Below, one piece after another: positions 19,131-28,652 of a stretch of DNA of 28,652 nt (the stretch's first letter is position 1; the number at the start of each line of letters is the position of its first letter). The notes beneath the pieces are model-generated. The model was not told the origin of the DNA. It saw only the letters and a list, made by a program, of their open reading frames with translations, and made no database searches. Both the position numbers and the translations under genes were made by a program. Source of the DNA: Synura sp. LO234KE (taxonomy: Eukaryota > Sar > Synurophyceae > Synurales > Mallomonadaceae); NCBI GenBank assembly GCA_015143735.1, contig VKHC01000019.1:1-28652 (forward strand). Reading direction: 5' to 3'.

Positions 19131-21839
19131 ATACAAACTGCCGTGATATTCCCCACCAGTCTCAACCCCATAGCTTGGTGAGAGTTTGTAAATGAGCGGT
19201 GCGGAAGCTTAGCGGTCAGTTCCTAATATCGTTTAACGCTGGTGATCATCTACATGTATATCGTAACTTGATTAGGACACAGATACATAACTTCGATGGA
19301 CGTAGGAGAGGAGTGTTCAGGCGATTCTCATGACCTTGCTACTCGAAAGAAGGACGAGTAAATAGTAGGGCACCTGTTGCCATCAACCACAAGGTATCGC
19401 TGGCTGTAGCATATAGCTATTACAAAAACACACAAAAACTGATGGCATGCACTTTTCCTTTCATTATGATTTTATCTCCTCCCTTCTTATACAATTTCCT
19501 TGAACAAACGATTCCCGCGAACGATTTAATTAAATATTTTGCTTGTTGATTCCTTTTACCACTTACCCAGGTTCATAAGTAACTCATTTAGGGATGATGT
19601 ATTCCCATGTGTAAGACGGAGAGGGAAATTTTGAAAAGAAACTTCCAATAAACTACTAACAGATAAATCGGTGTACAAACGATGTGTTTAACTCGCACCA
19701 GCACCAGTGGTTCAAGCGACCCAGCCATAATCAATATCAACAAGAGCAGATTTTTTTTTCAGCTCAATTATCTTTACCTTGTGGGGTAAATACGAAGCAA
19801 TCTTTCTTTGTAAAAACGTCTTAGTCGAAGAAGAACAAAATCCGCTGGCCTTTCCAGACAGTAAATATATTCGATGCTATCGGAAGATTTTTTCGTAGTC
19901 CAGATATGTTTGTTAACTAGATAATTTTCAAACTTCAACCCCTATCAATCTACCATTCGAAAATAGAAATTATGATTTTCACCTACAGATTGATTTTGGT
20001 GATCTACCGATGAACCCTGATTCTTATTGGTGGTGTTTGCTTGTACCACTAACGGCCGTGGTGACACTAATAGCACATTGCCCATAATATTTCGATATAC
20101 TTACTCAAACAACTTCATAGTATCCCATCCTTGATATTCGTATCATTCCCATATAGACGATATTTAAAATTTGCCAATATATTTACTAAATATAAGCAAA
20201 ATCTAAACTTTCGCTCCTACCATTACTCAAATGATAGAACTTGTGAATTCAGAGCATCATGCTACAAGCAAGGACCGGGTAATAGAGATTTGAAATCAAA
20301 AATTTGTGAAATCGGCTTTGAAAACACTAAATCATACATGTACTATTCTTAAGCTGATATCACACAGCAAATAAGAAATATTGGCTCCCCAACATTTACG
20401 GGTGGGGTGGACTGTGCAGTAATATTTATACGCACCCAACCACGATCCATGCCCATTCCGTGGTCGGGAGACAAGAATTGTAGCCTCCATGAAAATGGTT
20501 TCCTTCTGCAGCGGTAGAATAATAAGCACGTACTAAGGCTCATCGCCCACCGCCACCTTATCATTACCCTATATTGTAGTTACAATCAGAGCCGTGCAGA
20601 GTGTTACAAGAGCAGCGCCGGCACGAGGAATGATTTGGGCACCAGTTGACACGAGCGAGTTGGAGGAACGAGGAAAAACAGGTTAGATTAGAGCCTACAA
20701 GAAAGAATTCAGCTACCTGCTTCTGCCGCCACTTACGTAGTGCGTATTTTTTTTGAAAGTAAACTTAGCTTAGCAAGACACCACGACAGGCATATAGTGC
20801 AAAGCACCTATATGAGCCAGATTGGCAAATCTCAACCCGCGTAGTGCGTATGTAATGGTAGCCTAAAGCAATGGTCTTCTATGATTTTCACGAAAGTAAA
20901 TAGAATAAAAATATGAAATTTTCATTTTACGATTTATGCACACGGGACTCAAAGGTTTTATTTTACTTTTCTTGATAGATTGAGCATTGAGCAATTCCAT
21001 TATTCATGGTAAATTCATTCAGCAGAAGTACAAGAATCTTGACCGTGACAAACACTTTGGGTTACAATATACCCAAATATTCGCTATTCTTTCACACTTT
21101 TCAGTAAAAAACCGTGGGTTCATAACATATGATATCCGCTTTGAACATACGGTAACAAACTAAGTAACATAAGAAGGAGTGGAAACGATGACTTGCGTCG
21201 GAAACTATATTTAATAAATTTACATATCCGTCCACTTTTGGCGGAATGTTTAGTTGAGGCGGGCCCGAGTCTTTTGGGGCGACGACAAACAGACGTGTGG
21301 AAATACAATTAGTAATCTGAGAGTATGGTAAATTAGATTGTGAGGTTATGAGCGTCTACGTCCTTTCTTTAAGCGATTGATCTTAATATTTCATGAAACA
21401 CCCAAGAGTTCGTTTAGAATCATCTGTGCCTGTCAGGCATCATCGTAAACAAAAGTACAACAAGAAATTAGAAGAAAAATCATTAATATCTGCAATTTAA
21501 GAAGACAAAGATGAATTTGGGGAAAGACGAATCGACAAGAACTTTCACAAAAAAATTTGTTTGAGTTTAATTGTTGGAAATTCAGACTCTGCATCACATT
21601 GGTACTCGGTCTCATACCCTATTTTTGGTCCCTGGAAATACCAGTTGGGCTTATGATCAATTATAATATCTTGGCCTAAGAATGACTCGTCGCCTTGCTC
21701 AAGGATCAGAGCTCGCTGCTATCCGTTGTTTGTCAGTAAACAGGTTTTGCGACTTGAAATTTCTTGAAGACCTTCAATTACAAATTACAGCTTGTGTGAT
21801 GCAATATTAATCGTTGCTGTATTCTCACAGGGTTTCCCA
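19131..21839. other. Gene-poor AT-rich stretch with scattered decayed coding runs
   Basis: No intact gene was seen. A short palindrome occurs at 20791-20814 (CATATAGTGC, AAAG, CACCTATATG), near two copies of GTAGTGCGTAT (around 20738 and 20840). A minus-strand run near 21560-21690 reads DIIIDHKPNWYFQGPKIGYE and continues to a TGA; it sits downstream of the transposase remnant. Open frames at 20131-20352 (+), 20332-20529 (-) and 21120-21308 (-) show no family features. Confidence 0.4.
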
Positions 21840-21849
21840 AAAAAAGGTA

Positions 21850-22490
21850 GTCTCGCGCACCGGCCATATCAGCTATTTAACGCGAATAGCTCGCTGTTTC
21901 CCGTCGAAACTTCGTAGTGTAATATTCCGACATTAGTCATACCAGCAACTACAGAAATGTTTGTGTTGATGGCAGGTCCGACGTACTGCTCCTTCCCTCC
22001 TTTCTTATAGCGGCCTGGTCATTTTGAATCCAACCGCATCAACGAACGCAATCTTGTTTCCCCGCTGTGTAAGGAACCAGACAGCGCTCTGGTTACGTTC
22101 TTGCCATAGAGCCTCGTTCACCGCTGTCGCAATATAGTGAAACTCTTAAGCCTGCAGTTAAATCGTCCATAATTGCAGTTTGAGATGGTGGCGATTGAAA
22201 GCTCCTTTCCGGTACAAATCCCTAAGACCTCTTGAATTTTATCCAAGCTGATTGTAAGATCTCCATCTATCAACTCTTGAATTCCGTCAATTTCAGCTTG
22301 GTATAAAAGAAGCGGATTTAGACCACCTGGAGGCTCCTAACAGCTTCTTCCAGTTTGATTAAATATTCCAGATAAACTAAAAACTGTACAATCGTTTACT
22401 TTAAACGTGGATGTGACTTGTTTCTACAGAAAACTTACCCTGCGCGAGTGCACCAATGACAAGTTCACTCACCTCGTTCGATGTTGTTTA
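21850..22490 (-). mobile_element. Decayed Tc1/mariner-IS630 superfamily DDE transposase
   Basis: Minus-strand segments in family order span this region. The N-terminal helix-turn-helix part reads SELVIGALAQGKFSVE then, after a stop, SKRLYSF. The usual TG...GG linker is GIFNQTGRS, a TAG, then EPPGGLNPLLLYQAEID. The second helix-turn-helix part is LIDGDLTISLDKIQEVLGIC followed by TGKELSIATIS. The linker to the catalytic domain is HYIATAVNEALWQERNQ. The first catalytic Asp lies in KIAFVDAVGFKMTRPL (family FIDESGFN). The next strands are YKKGGKEQYVGPAINTNISV and MTNVGILHYEVSTGNSELF. It carries at least three in-frame stops and three or more frame changes, so it is inactive. The second Asp and the final Asp/Glu are not recognisable. 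I did not find terminal inverted repeats or a TA duplication by eye. Confidence 0.8.
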
Positions 22491-25290
22491 ATATGGCATT
22501 TTTGAAAAATGATAATTATTCACTTTCTTTTTTTACTACCATCTAAACTAGAAGTCTGTCAACTCGCTACGTCTGAAAAGTGGCGACGTGATTGTCATTG
22601 GCAATACAAAATTCAGGTTGTGTCAAAATGAAATAGAAACTTTGGAAGTGACAATTTCAGTTGGAAATTTTAATTAGAAAAATAGGCGGTTACAAAATGA
22701 GTTGATAACACGTCAATTTCAAATAATACTTGGATTACAGTTGCAACAGTCTGTCCTTTCGAATCGACCAAGGTATCCTTCAAAGTAATGATTATCTTTT
22801 GAACATGTGATTCCGTAGAATTTGCGCCGCATTCGGCCGAGATGAGGTGATGCAGATTACGATATTGTCCCCGATCTGCGAATACAATCGGAAAGTGTTA
22901 AAAAAGATCAAACGCTGAAAAAAATGTCTCGAGCCTGTGCCGCTGCTGAGTGCTTGCTCGCTCGGAACTTGGCGCTAGTAGCTAACCATGTATCAAACTT
23001 GGTTTGTGTTGAAATGGAGGTGAGAGGTTTGCTGAGAAAGTTATTGATCCTGCAGATCGACTCAAAAACTCATCTGTACCAGAAATGAATGTCCGGCGGG
23101 ATGATGAAATTTGCAAGGGCAACTGTTGAAGTTGCTGGGCACTCAAAAATAATTGTAGTTTTCAACACTGATCTTTACGTTTTCCCTTTCAAGGTGAGAT
23201 CAAATTAGAGATACTGATTCCGACGCTATTAATAACGCCCACCATCTAGGAGAGGGACAAGAATGTATTTCACACTCATATAAGTAAAATAGCTGGCCAC
23301 CAGAGGATTGAGAAAATGAAAGTAGGGGGCATTGCGTCGGGAGTGAGAAGTAGTACTTGCGATATCTGGCGATTTCCATGTTTGCAGTTATGGCTAAAGT
23401 CGTATATCTTAATATTTAATAATTATAGGTAGATATAGCAACAGGAATTCCTGTCCAATTAAAATGTCTTAAAATTAAGGATGCCGATGTGTCAAATGGT
23501 GAATCCGGTGACCGGGGGGAAGTGGAAAATGCAACCGCCCGAAAGCGCAGCAAAGTCCTCCCCAGGGGATGGTTAGTACGGAACAACGTTCCCAACTAGG
23601 CTGAAGTGAACGCGCGTACCCATTTCTTTGATAGTTAGCGAGACACAAGTGTTTGAGATGAAAGTCACATCAACGCCTGTTAACACGCCAGTCATGTCAG
23701 CAAGGGTGTAGTCTCAGTATAACATGTGATATGTGAAATGCACCTCTCGAAAATTTGGTTCATCACACGGACCGAGACAAGGAAGGGAATACAGAAACAA
23801 ATTTCAAAATCAAATTCTGCATAGCATTTCAAACTGATGTAGCAACGTGATGTCAGGAAGGTAGAGCATGTTATTTAGGAGATTCTCCACCGGGACACTT
23901 CGGCGAACATGAGTCACTCCAAGTCGTCCCCGTGGCATGTTCCCGTTCCAATAAAGGATGAGCGCGTAAGGACGAAACGCTATCCCGACCTGACACAGTC
24001 TGTACAAGGTGCGTCAAAATGATTGCGATGGCTCATAACAATGCGGTGCATAACCAGACTTTCATGGCCACCAAATTATTTTCACTGCTTGGCAGGAAGA
24101 ATCTACTTTCCATGCTATTTATTTGAGAGGCAGAGAAGCAGCTCAATAGCCCCTGGAACGACTCCACAAAATCGTCAGCTATCGCTTGACGACCAGATTG
24201 CATTGTGGTGAAGTTGAAAGGTGAAGTCTCGAAGACAGACGAAAAGAAGAAGGGTGCGTCCGCCGAATATGATCCATTAGGAACTGTGGGACAAAATCTG
24301 ATCTCCACGCTGAACCAGTCTTACGAGATTTGTCGCGTCAATTCAAATTATGAAGGTGCAGCGCCAGCAGTCTTCTCCATAAAATATGATGTCGGGGACA
24401 TAAAAGAGAGAAACCAAGTGGTGTAACAGCTTTGAATTGGAGAGGACTAAAGCGCCTCTTCGAAAGGATCATCTATGATCATCATCTGGCATTCTGTATC
24501 TTTTCTTGAGTGTTGTTGCAAAATTGCAGTTGATCAAGGTCAGGCCCATTCGATGGGCGTGCCAAATGTTTGGTTGAAAACAGCCATCATAACGAGCACG
24601 AATCATCCTCCTCAAAACATCTTTGGGACCAAAGGTTTATTTCATGGGATAGTAAATTCATTCGAGTTCAAGCTCGCTAAAGAAATTTTCAAAAATTTTA
24701 GACGATTTTGAATTAATTCCCCTGTCCTCAGGTCCGGTATTGAGTTTGTTGGAGACCTGGGTTACCTTTCCCTTCTTAAGCAATAGCCTCCCTGCACTAT
24801 TCCAATCTCCTACATGACGGTCCTCGTTCTGACGATAAGAAAGAGTAGTTCAGGAGGAGCAGTAGGACGGTGCCGTAACAAACTAATTTTTCATCCTCCT
24901 CCTATCGCAAGTATGATAGAAAGTGCATTATTTTTTTATATGACTACAGAAGTTGAGAATGTTTAGAAAAATTAACTCTCTCCGCAATCGCTTAAAATAT
25001 GATTCGTAATCTTATTTACTTCGCACAGATATTATCAAATCGATGTCATGACTGGCTCGACAATGCACCAGGTCAGCGCATAAATTAAAACCTCCTTACT
25101 ATCATATCACCAGCACACTGCTGTAGGGAGGGAATAAAGTAAACGAACTGGTTGATATCCTCCAGAGATATTGAGAGAGAGAGGTATTGAGATATTAAGA
25201 GAGAGAGAGTGAGAGTATGGAACCAAACGGCATCACTCAAGAGGAGGGATGACCACCAACATAAAATCGATCAGTTTGTTATGCGAAAAA
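22491..25290. other. Gene-poor stretch with several decayed coding fragments
   Basis: No intact gene was seen. At 22924-23088 a 54-codon ATG ORF (SRACAAAECLLARNLALVAN and on) is followed in other frames by DRLKNSSVPEMNVRRDDEIC and VEVAGHSKIIVVFNTDLYVF, ending at a donor-like AAG|GTGAGA near 23202. At 24018-24426 one plus frame reads IVVKLKGEVSKTDEKKKGAS and GTVGQNLISTLNQSYEIC with two internal TGA stops. An ORF at 24475-24711 contains PQNIFGTKGLFHGIVNSFEF. At 23910 a 37-codon ORF begins MSHSKSSPWHVPVPIKDERV. GA microsatellite tracts lie near 25166-25215. None could be assigned to a family. Confidence 0.4.
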
Positions 25291-25294
25291 TCAA

Positions 25295-26227
25295 CTACTT
25301 AGAGACTCCAGATGAGGACCTGGGCCGGTCTGTAGGAGGAGCAGAAGGCTGGTTGCTGCGGGACGATCGTAGTGCAAATCGTCCAAATGTCGATTGTTCC
25401 TTTTTGATTTGTTTCTCGATAACAGGAGCAACAGGACGCGCATTTTGGCTAGAGGCCAACTTGTTTCTATGATCTGATGAACGAGAGAACAAATACGATG
25501 TGGGACGGGTGGTGGGAAGGCATTCTGCGCTTGGTTTGCTTGGCCGTCGTGCAGGAGCGGAGAAGCGTGCCGAAGGTGGGTTCGAAAAAACCACATCTTT
25601 CTGTTCCCTGCGCCGAACTTTTGAATTGGACGGAGGGGAGTGCAGATCAAGAGTAGAGCGGAGAGATCCCGATTCATCACCGGTGAGCAGCTGCCAGTGG
25701 GGTGCGGCAGCAGAGGAGAATAGAGGATGTCAAGGACGAGAGAAAGAGCGGCAGGTAATCAGCGGTGTAGAGCTCACCGTGCGGAAGCCTTGAAGGAGGC
25801 GACCCCGAAATCCAGAGCCCGGCGATCGTCCTGTCTTGGTCGGCGGGGTAGACGCTTCGGTTATACTGACAGGTCGGCCTGCCTCAACCACCTCCCCGGG
25901 TGGGACTGCAGTAGGGTTCATGGAATAAGGCGAAACTCCTACTGTTGAGAGGGATGTTGAAGTAGGGCTCTGGTCGGACTGTCGGCGGTGGCTCTCAGCA
26001 AGTGGACTAGTGATATCGCGGGTCGAGCTGGCAGTTATTTGCGCGTGGCTAGCCCGTCGCTGGTCGGCCAGTAGGCTTAGTCGACGAGAAGTTTCCATAA
26101 CCTGGTGCCACGCGAAAACGACAAGCAGACTCGTCAAAGAGGGCAGATATACTTCAGGAACAAACTAAAGGAGATGAACACGAGATTGTTCGGAAATTCG
26201 AGCGGTGGGATTACTGGAGGAGGCCAT
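25295..26227 (-). CDS. Probable disordered Ser/Pro/Arg-rich protein, spliced; function unknown
   Basis: Two exons join in phase 0: 25778-26101 and 25295-25600, with a 177-bp intron whose donor is CGCACG|GTGAGC and acceptor GGAACAG. The first gives ETSRRLSLLADQRRASHAQI, a Ser/Thr/Pro-rich run and GSGFRGRLLQGFRT. The second gives FSNPPSARFSAPARRPSKPS, EKQIKKEQSTFGRF and a Ser-Arg tail ending SSSGVSK. A possible first exon at 26180-26227 (ASSSNPTARISEQSR) has a weak donor; otherwise translation may start at the ATG at 26096. The protein would be basic and disordered, with no domain recognised. Other frames over the same bases are also open because the region is GC-rich, so the call rests on splice phase and composition only. 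Confidence 0.45.
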
Positions 26228-26568
26228 CGAGGCCGTTAGAGTGCGGGAATAAAAGTTGACATCATAACAGGCGATTGCTCGTGAGGTTGCATCCACTCAA
26301 TAGTTCGCGCACTTCCTCGCTTCAACGGGAGAGAGGGGTGGAGTGTGGCGAAACAGAGAAAGGCGGGATTTCATAATTTAGACAATTATAGATTGTAGCG
26401 ATTCGCCAGCACACCTCCCAGGTGAGTGTTATCGGAGACTCATGACATAAAGCAATTGTAGACATAAACAAGACAAGACAGCCCACTCAGTCCATATTGG
26501 CAATAAGAAATGGCGCCTTATCGGTAGTGATAAATAGAGCAGTGCAGGCTCTACAGCCACGAAAATTT
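26228..26568. other. Short gene-poor interval between two minus-strand genes
   Basis: This interval holds the 3' flank of the REEP-like gene and the upstream region of the disordered-protein gene. One plus-strand donor-like site (CCCAG|GTGAGT at 26420) has no convincing exon in front of it. Nothing else is seen. Confidence 0.4.
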
Positions 26569-27567
26569 TCATGATATAGCGGTAATACGTTGCGAATTTG
26601 TTAAGGTCGTTTGTGGTATCGACCCAATCGAAGGGCAGAGAAATGGTGGAGAGGCAAGAGCAGCACTTGCCTTCTCAAGTCGAGTTTGTAGTTTGGTGGG
26701 CGTGGTGATGGATTCGGAAGAGCGCTGTGGAGATACAAAGATTGGAATGGAATTGGAGCTGAAATTGGTTTCCTGAGCTAGTGTGGTGGTGGACTCGGGT
26801 TTGAATGGAGAGGAGAAGAAGGACGAGGCTGCGGAGGTGAAGTGAGTTTCTTCCTCAGTGCTGTCTTCGATCGTCTTATGCGCCACGGGGATGGGTGGAG
26901 GGGCCACGCTGGAAATGTCGTTACGTTGAAGTGACGGACCAATGACTGGTGAAACAGTGTCCATCGGACTCCGTACATTCAACCTTTCGCTTATTTCTGA
27001 TTGTGATTCATTTTTAATTGATACCTCTTCGATCTGAGGGTAATATTCTTCATCTGAATATTCTATTGCATTCATTATGCGAGGATCAGTTACTTCGTCA
27101 TTAAGGGCACAGTTGATTTCGACACTATTTGTGATTGTGCGAATCGGAAATATCGTTATCAGCACAAGCCATGGCAAAAAAGAAACCATTTCCAATGCAG
27201 TCGGCAGAGGCTTATCTCTCCTAAGATTCTCATAGCATCTTTCAAGGATAGGCACCATCAAATCGGAGAAAACCAAATTAACTATTCTAACTTTAGGAAA
27301 TGCTATCAGAAGAATTAAAGCGCTTTTAAAGTAAAAATATCCAGGAATCCAAGAAACAAAGTATTCGAATAAATATTCCCACACCATGAAGAAGCCATGA
27401 ATTGACCAAAACATTAAAATGCTGTAAGCTTCGTCGGAGTATTCAGCAAATGAATCATCACCTTTAGAGAAAACCCCTTTAGAGAAAGCTTTCAACACTT
27501 TTAATGTGTTTCTGGCGGATAATGATATGGCGAAAGCGTATGCCGCTTTCGAGAGCACCCAAGTCAT
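26569..27567 (-). CDS. TB2/DP1/HVA22 (REEP-family) ER membrane-shaping protein with long disordered tail
   Basis: This 332-residue ORF starts at ATG 27567. Residues about 45-110 form the TB2/DP1/HVA22 domain: AYSILMFWSIHGFFMVWEYL, then VSWIPGYFYFKSALILLIAF, then the closing VFSDLMVPILERCYE. The pattern of hydrophobic hairpins, the W-x-P-x-Y and the late P-x-L matches REEP/Yop1p/HVA22 proteins, which curve ER tubules. The usual L/F-P-x-x-x-G segment reads AFPKVRIVN. A further hydrophobic stretch (residues 127-142, EMVSFLPWLVLITIFP) is followed by an acidic and then Ser/Thr/Pro-rich disordered tail of about 180 residues, which is long for the family. The gene is intronless and divergent from prefoldin subunit 4. 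Whether it is REEP1-4-like or REEP5/Yop1-like is unclear. Confidence 0.87.
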   Translation of the reverse strand: MTWVLSKAAYAFAISLSARNTLKVLKAFSKGVFSKGDDSFAEYSDEAYSILMFWSIHGFFMVWEYLFEYFVSWIPGYFYFKSALILLIAFPKVRIVNLVFSDLMVPILERCYENLRRDKPLPTALEMVSFLPWLVLITIFPIRTITNSVEINCALNDEVTDPRIMNAIEYSDEEYYPQIEEVSIKNESQSEISERLNVRSPMDTVSPVIGPSLQRNDISSVAPPPIPVAHKTIEDSTEEETHFTSAASSFFSSPFKPESTTTLAQETNFSSNSIPIFVSPQRSSESITTPTKLQTRLEKASAALASPPFLCPSIGSIPQTTLTNSQRITAIS

Positions 27568-27679
27568 GTTTAAAAGTTACTTACGATAAACACCTCACCA
27601 ACTTCGAGCGATGCACCACAGGAACAATGAATAATATTTGAGAAGTTAATTATTTGCGCTAGGTTAAAAGGTTGATAAA
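27568..27679. promoter_or_regulatory. Divergent promoter, REEP-like (-) / prefoldin 4 (+)
   Basis: There are 112 bp between the two start codons. No consensus element is recognised by eye. It follows the same arrangement as the three other head-to-head pairs in the window. Confidence 0.45.
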
Positions 27680-28178
27680 ATGACAAGTAAAGAGGATATA
27701 GAAGTAAGCATCTAAGCTCTGCAAGCCTCTTTCGTTCATGTTTTCTCATGAAAATATATTTTCTAGGTTCGACTTGTCGATCAGGAAATGATTAACGAGT
27801 TTGGGCGGTTAAATAATCGCCTAATCGAAGTTAAAGCAGAAATTGCGCAAGTGGAAGCAGATGCAGAAAAATTAGATGATGCATCGACGGAGCTTGCGCT
27901 TAGCACTGATGAAAACGCTATGGTATTTATTGGGGATTCATTTTTGGAATGCAATCAAGATTTTGCGAATGAATATTGTGAATCAAAGATAAAAGTAAGA
28001 AATTACACGGACTTAAGAGCTGTGTTTTAACTATAGTTTTTATAAATATTTGATACAGAAAATTGAAGAGAAGAAGGTTGTTTTAAAGCAGGAAGAGGAC
28101 AATATTTTATCACGTCAAAAGGTGTTAAAAGCCGAACTGTATGGTCGATTCGGTGATTCAATCAATTTGGAAAATTAA
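27680..28178 (+). CDS. PFDN4: Prefoldin subunit 4, three exons
   Basis: Prefoldin is the jawed cytosolic chaperone that hands unfolded actin and tubulin to CCT; subunit 4 is a beta-type subunit. Exons are 27680-27703, 27767-27994 and 28059-28178 (123 residues). Intron 1 (63 bp) runs from GTAAGC to TTTTCTAG and intron 2 (64 bp) from GTAAGA to TGATACAG; both are phase 0. Spliced, the protein opens MTSKEDIEVRLVDQEMINEF, matching the EDVNVTFEDQQKINKFA start of animal PFDN4. It continues with a coiled coil (RLIEVKAEIAQVEADAEKLD), the beta hairpins (LALSTDENAMVFIGDSFLEC) and a second coiled coil. It ends AELYGRFGDSINLEN, the family C-terminus. The unspliced ORF would start at an internal Met and lack the second helix. 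Length and phase agree fully with the family. Confidence 0.96.
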
Positions 28179-28576
28179 TTTTTTAAAACTCGCTATAAGT
28201 ATTATTTTAAAAAGAACAAAAATGACTAGGAGAATCAGGGAGGAGCAGCTCGTCTATCTACGCGTAGTTGGTTATTGAGTAGGTAGAGCGGTGTGTACTA
28301 GTACTTAGTCAGAATTATCGATACAGATAATTTGTATTCTACGAGCAAACACTAAGTCGTAGAGGAGCGTTTGGTATCTGACACATTTTAAGCAAGTGTC
28401 TACAAAAGAAAATTCGTCCTGTGATTCCAGTATGGTCGCGCACCACCATGGGCCTCCGCATATAAACATATGATAAATACTACACCCGAATCAGTTATGA
28501 ATATTCATTTTGTTCAAAAATGTTGCCGCGACTATTGAGGAGTCCAAGTGTGATATTTCTAATGGACGCACTCAGA
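28179..28576. other. Intergenic 3' flank of prefoldin 4, no gene seen
   Basis: This AT-rich sequence follows the prefoldin stop codon. No open frame or RNA gene is supported. Confidence 0.45.
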
Positions 28577-28652
28577 CATCAGTGGATAAAAATCCATGCT
28601 ATAGTGGTACCGACTATAGTGGTACCACCCAAAGTCCACCACTAAAACCCCA
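28577..28652. repeat. Dispersed repeat, copy B (runs to the window edge)
   Basis: This is the second copy of the repeat at 9539-9602. It begins CATCAGTGGATAAA, contains two direct copies of CTATAGTGGTACC (28597 and 28613) and ends AAACCCCA at the last base of the window, so the element probably continues beyond it. No coding potential was seen. Confidence 0.75.

Noticed and set aside
25166-25215. GA-rich tract as a CRISPR or regulatory array
   Set aside because: It is a simple GA microsatellite without spacers.
1-28652. tRNA, rRNA or CRISPR arrays
   Set aside because: I looked for T-arm B-box-like motifs with matching acceptor arms and for regularly spaced repeats and found none. The repeats seen are two-copy tandem or dispersed.

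Overview
The window is nuclear DNA from a small-genome eukaryote. Genes are interrupted by short GT-AG introns (63, 64 and 68 bp in the clearest cases), all three stop codons are used as stops, and the protein set is eukaryotic: Sec23, BRCC36, prefoldin subunit 4, an HVA22/REEP protein and a mitochondrial uL13. A secreted Pro-Thr-rich membrane protein and a thioredoxin with a signal-like leader ending ALSF suggest a stramenopile or another alga with a complex plastid, but this is inference. I cannot name the species.

Layout. Gene islands alternate with gene-poor stretches. Island 1 (337-5291) holds a JmjC protein (-) back to back with BRCC36 (+), then uL13m (-) back to back with thioredoxin (+). 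The stretch 5292-10086 holds no intact gene that I recognise. It contains a decayed ORF with five internal stops (7607-8335), smaller decayed fragments, a 71-bp tandem duplication and a dispersed repeat. Island 2 (10087-19130) has a Sec23 gene (-) whose C-terminal third is rebuilt here from small exons. After it come an unresolved coding-like region (14027-16210), a Pro-Thr-rich membrane protein (-) and, divergent from it, a class IV aminotransferase (+). The stretch 19131-25290 is again gene-poor and contains a decayed Tc1/IS630-type transposase and other fragments. Island 3 (25295-28178) has a probable disordered protein (-), then an HVA22/REEP protein (-) back to back with prefoldin subunit 4 (+). 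The final bases carry a second copy of the dispersed repeat.

How the genes relate. They do not form a pathway. Sec23 (COPII coat) and the REEP protein (ER shaping) act at the ER, uL13m in the mitochondrial ribosome and prefoldin 4 in cytosolic protein folding. BRCC36 cleaves K63-linked ubiquitin. The common theme is architecture: four head-to-head pairs share start-to-start gaps of roughly 75-155 bp, which implies bidirectional promoters. No obviously new multi-gene system was found. The most notable items are the secretory JmjC protein with a thioredoxin-like N-terminal region, the rebuilt Sec23, the decayed elements dominated by TAG stops, and an in-frame, stop-free intron in the membrane protein.
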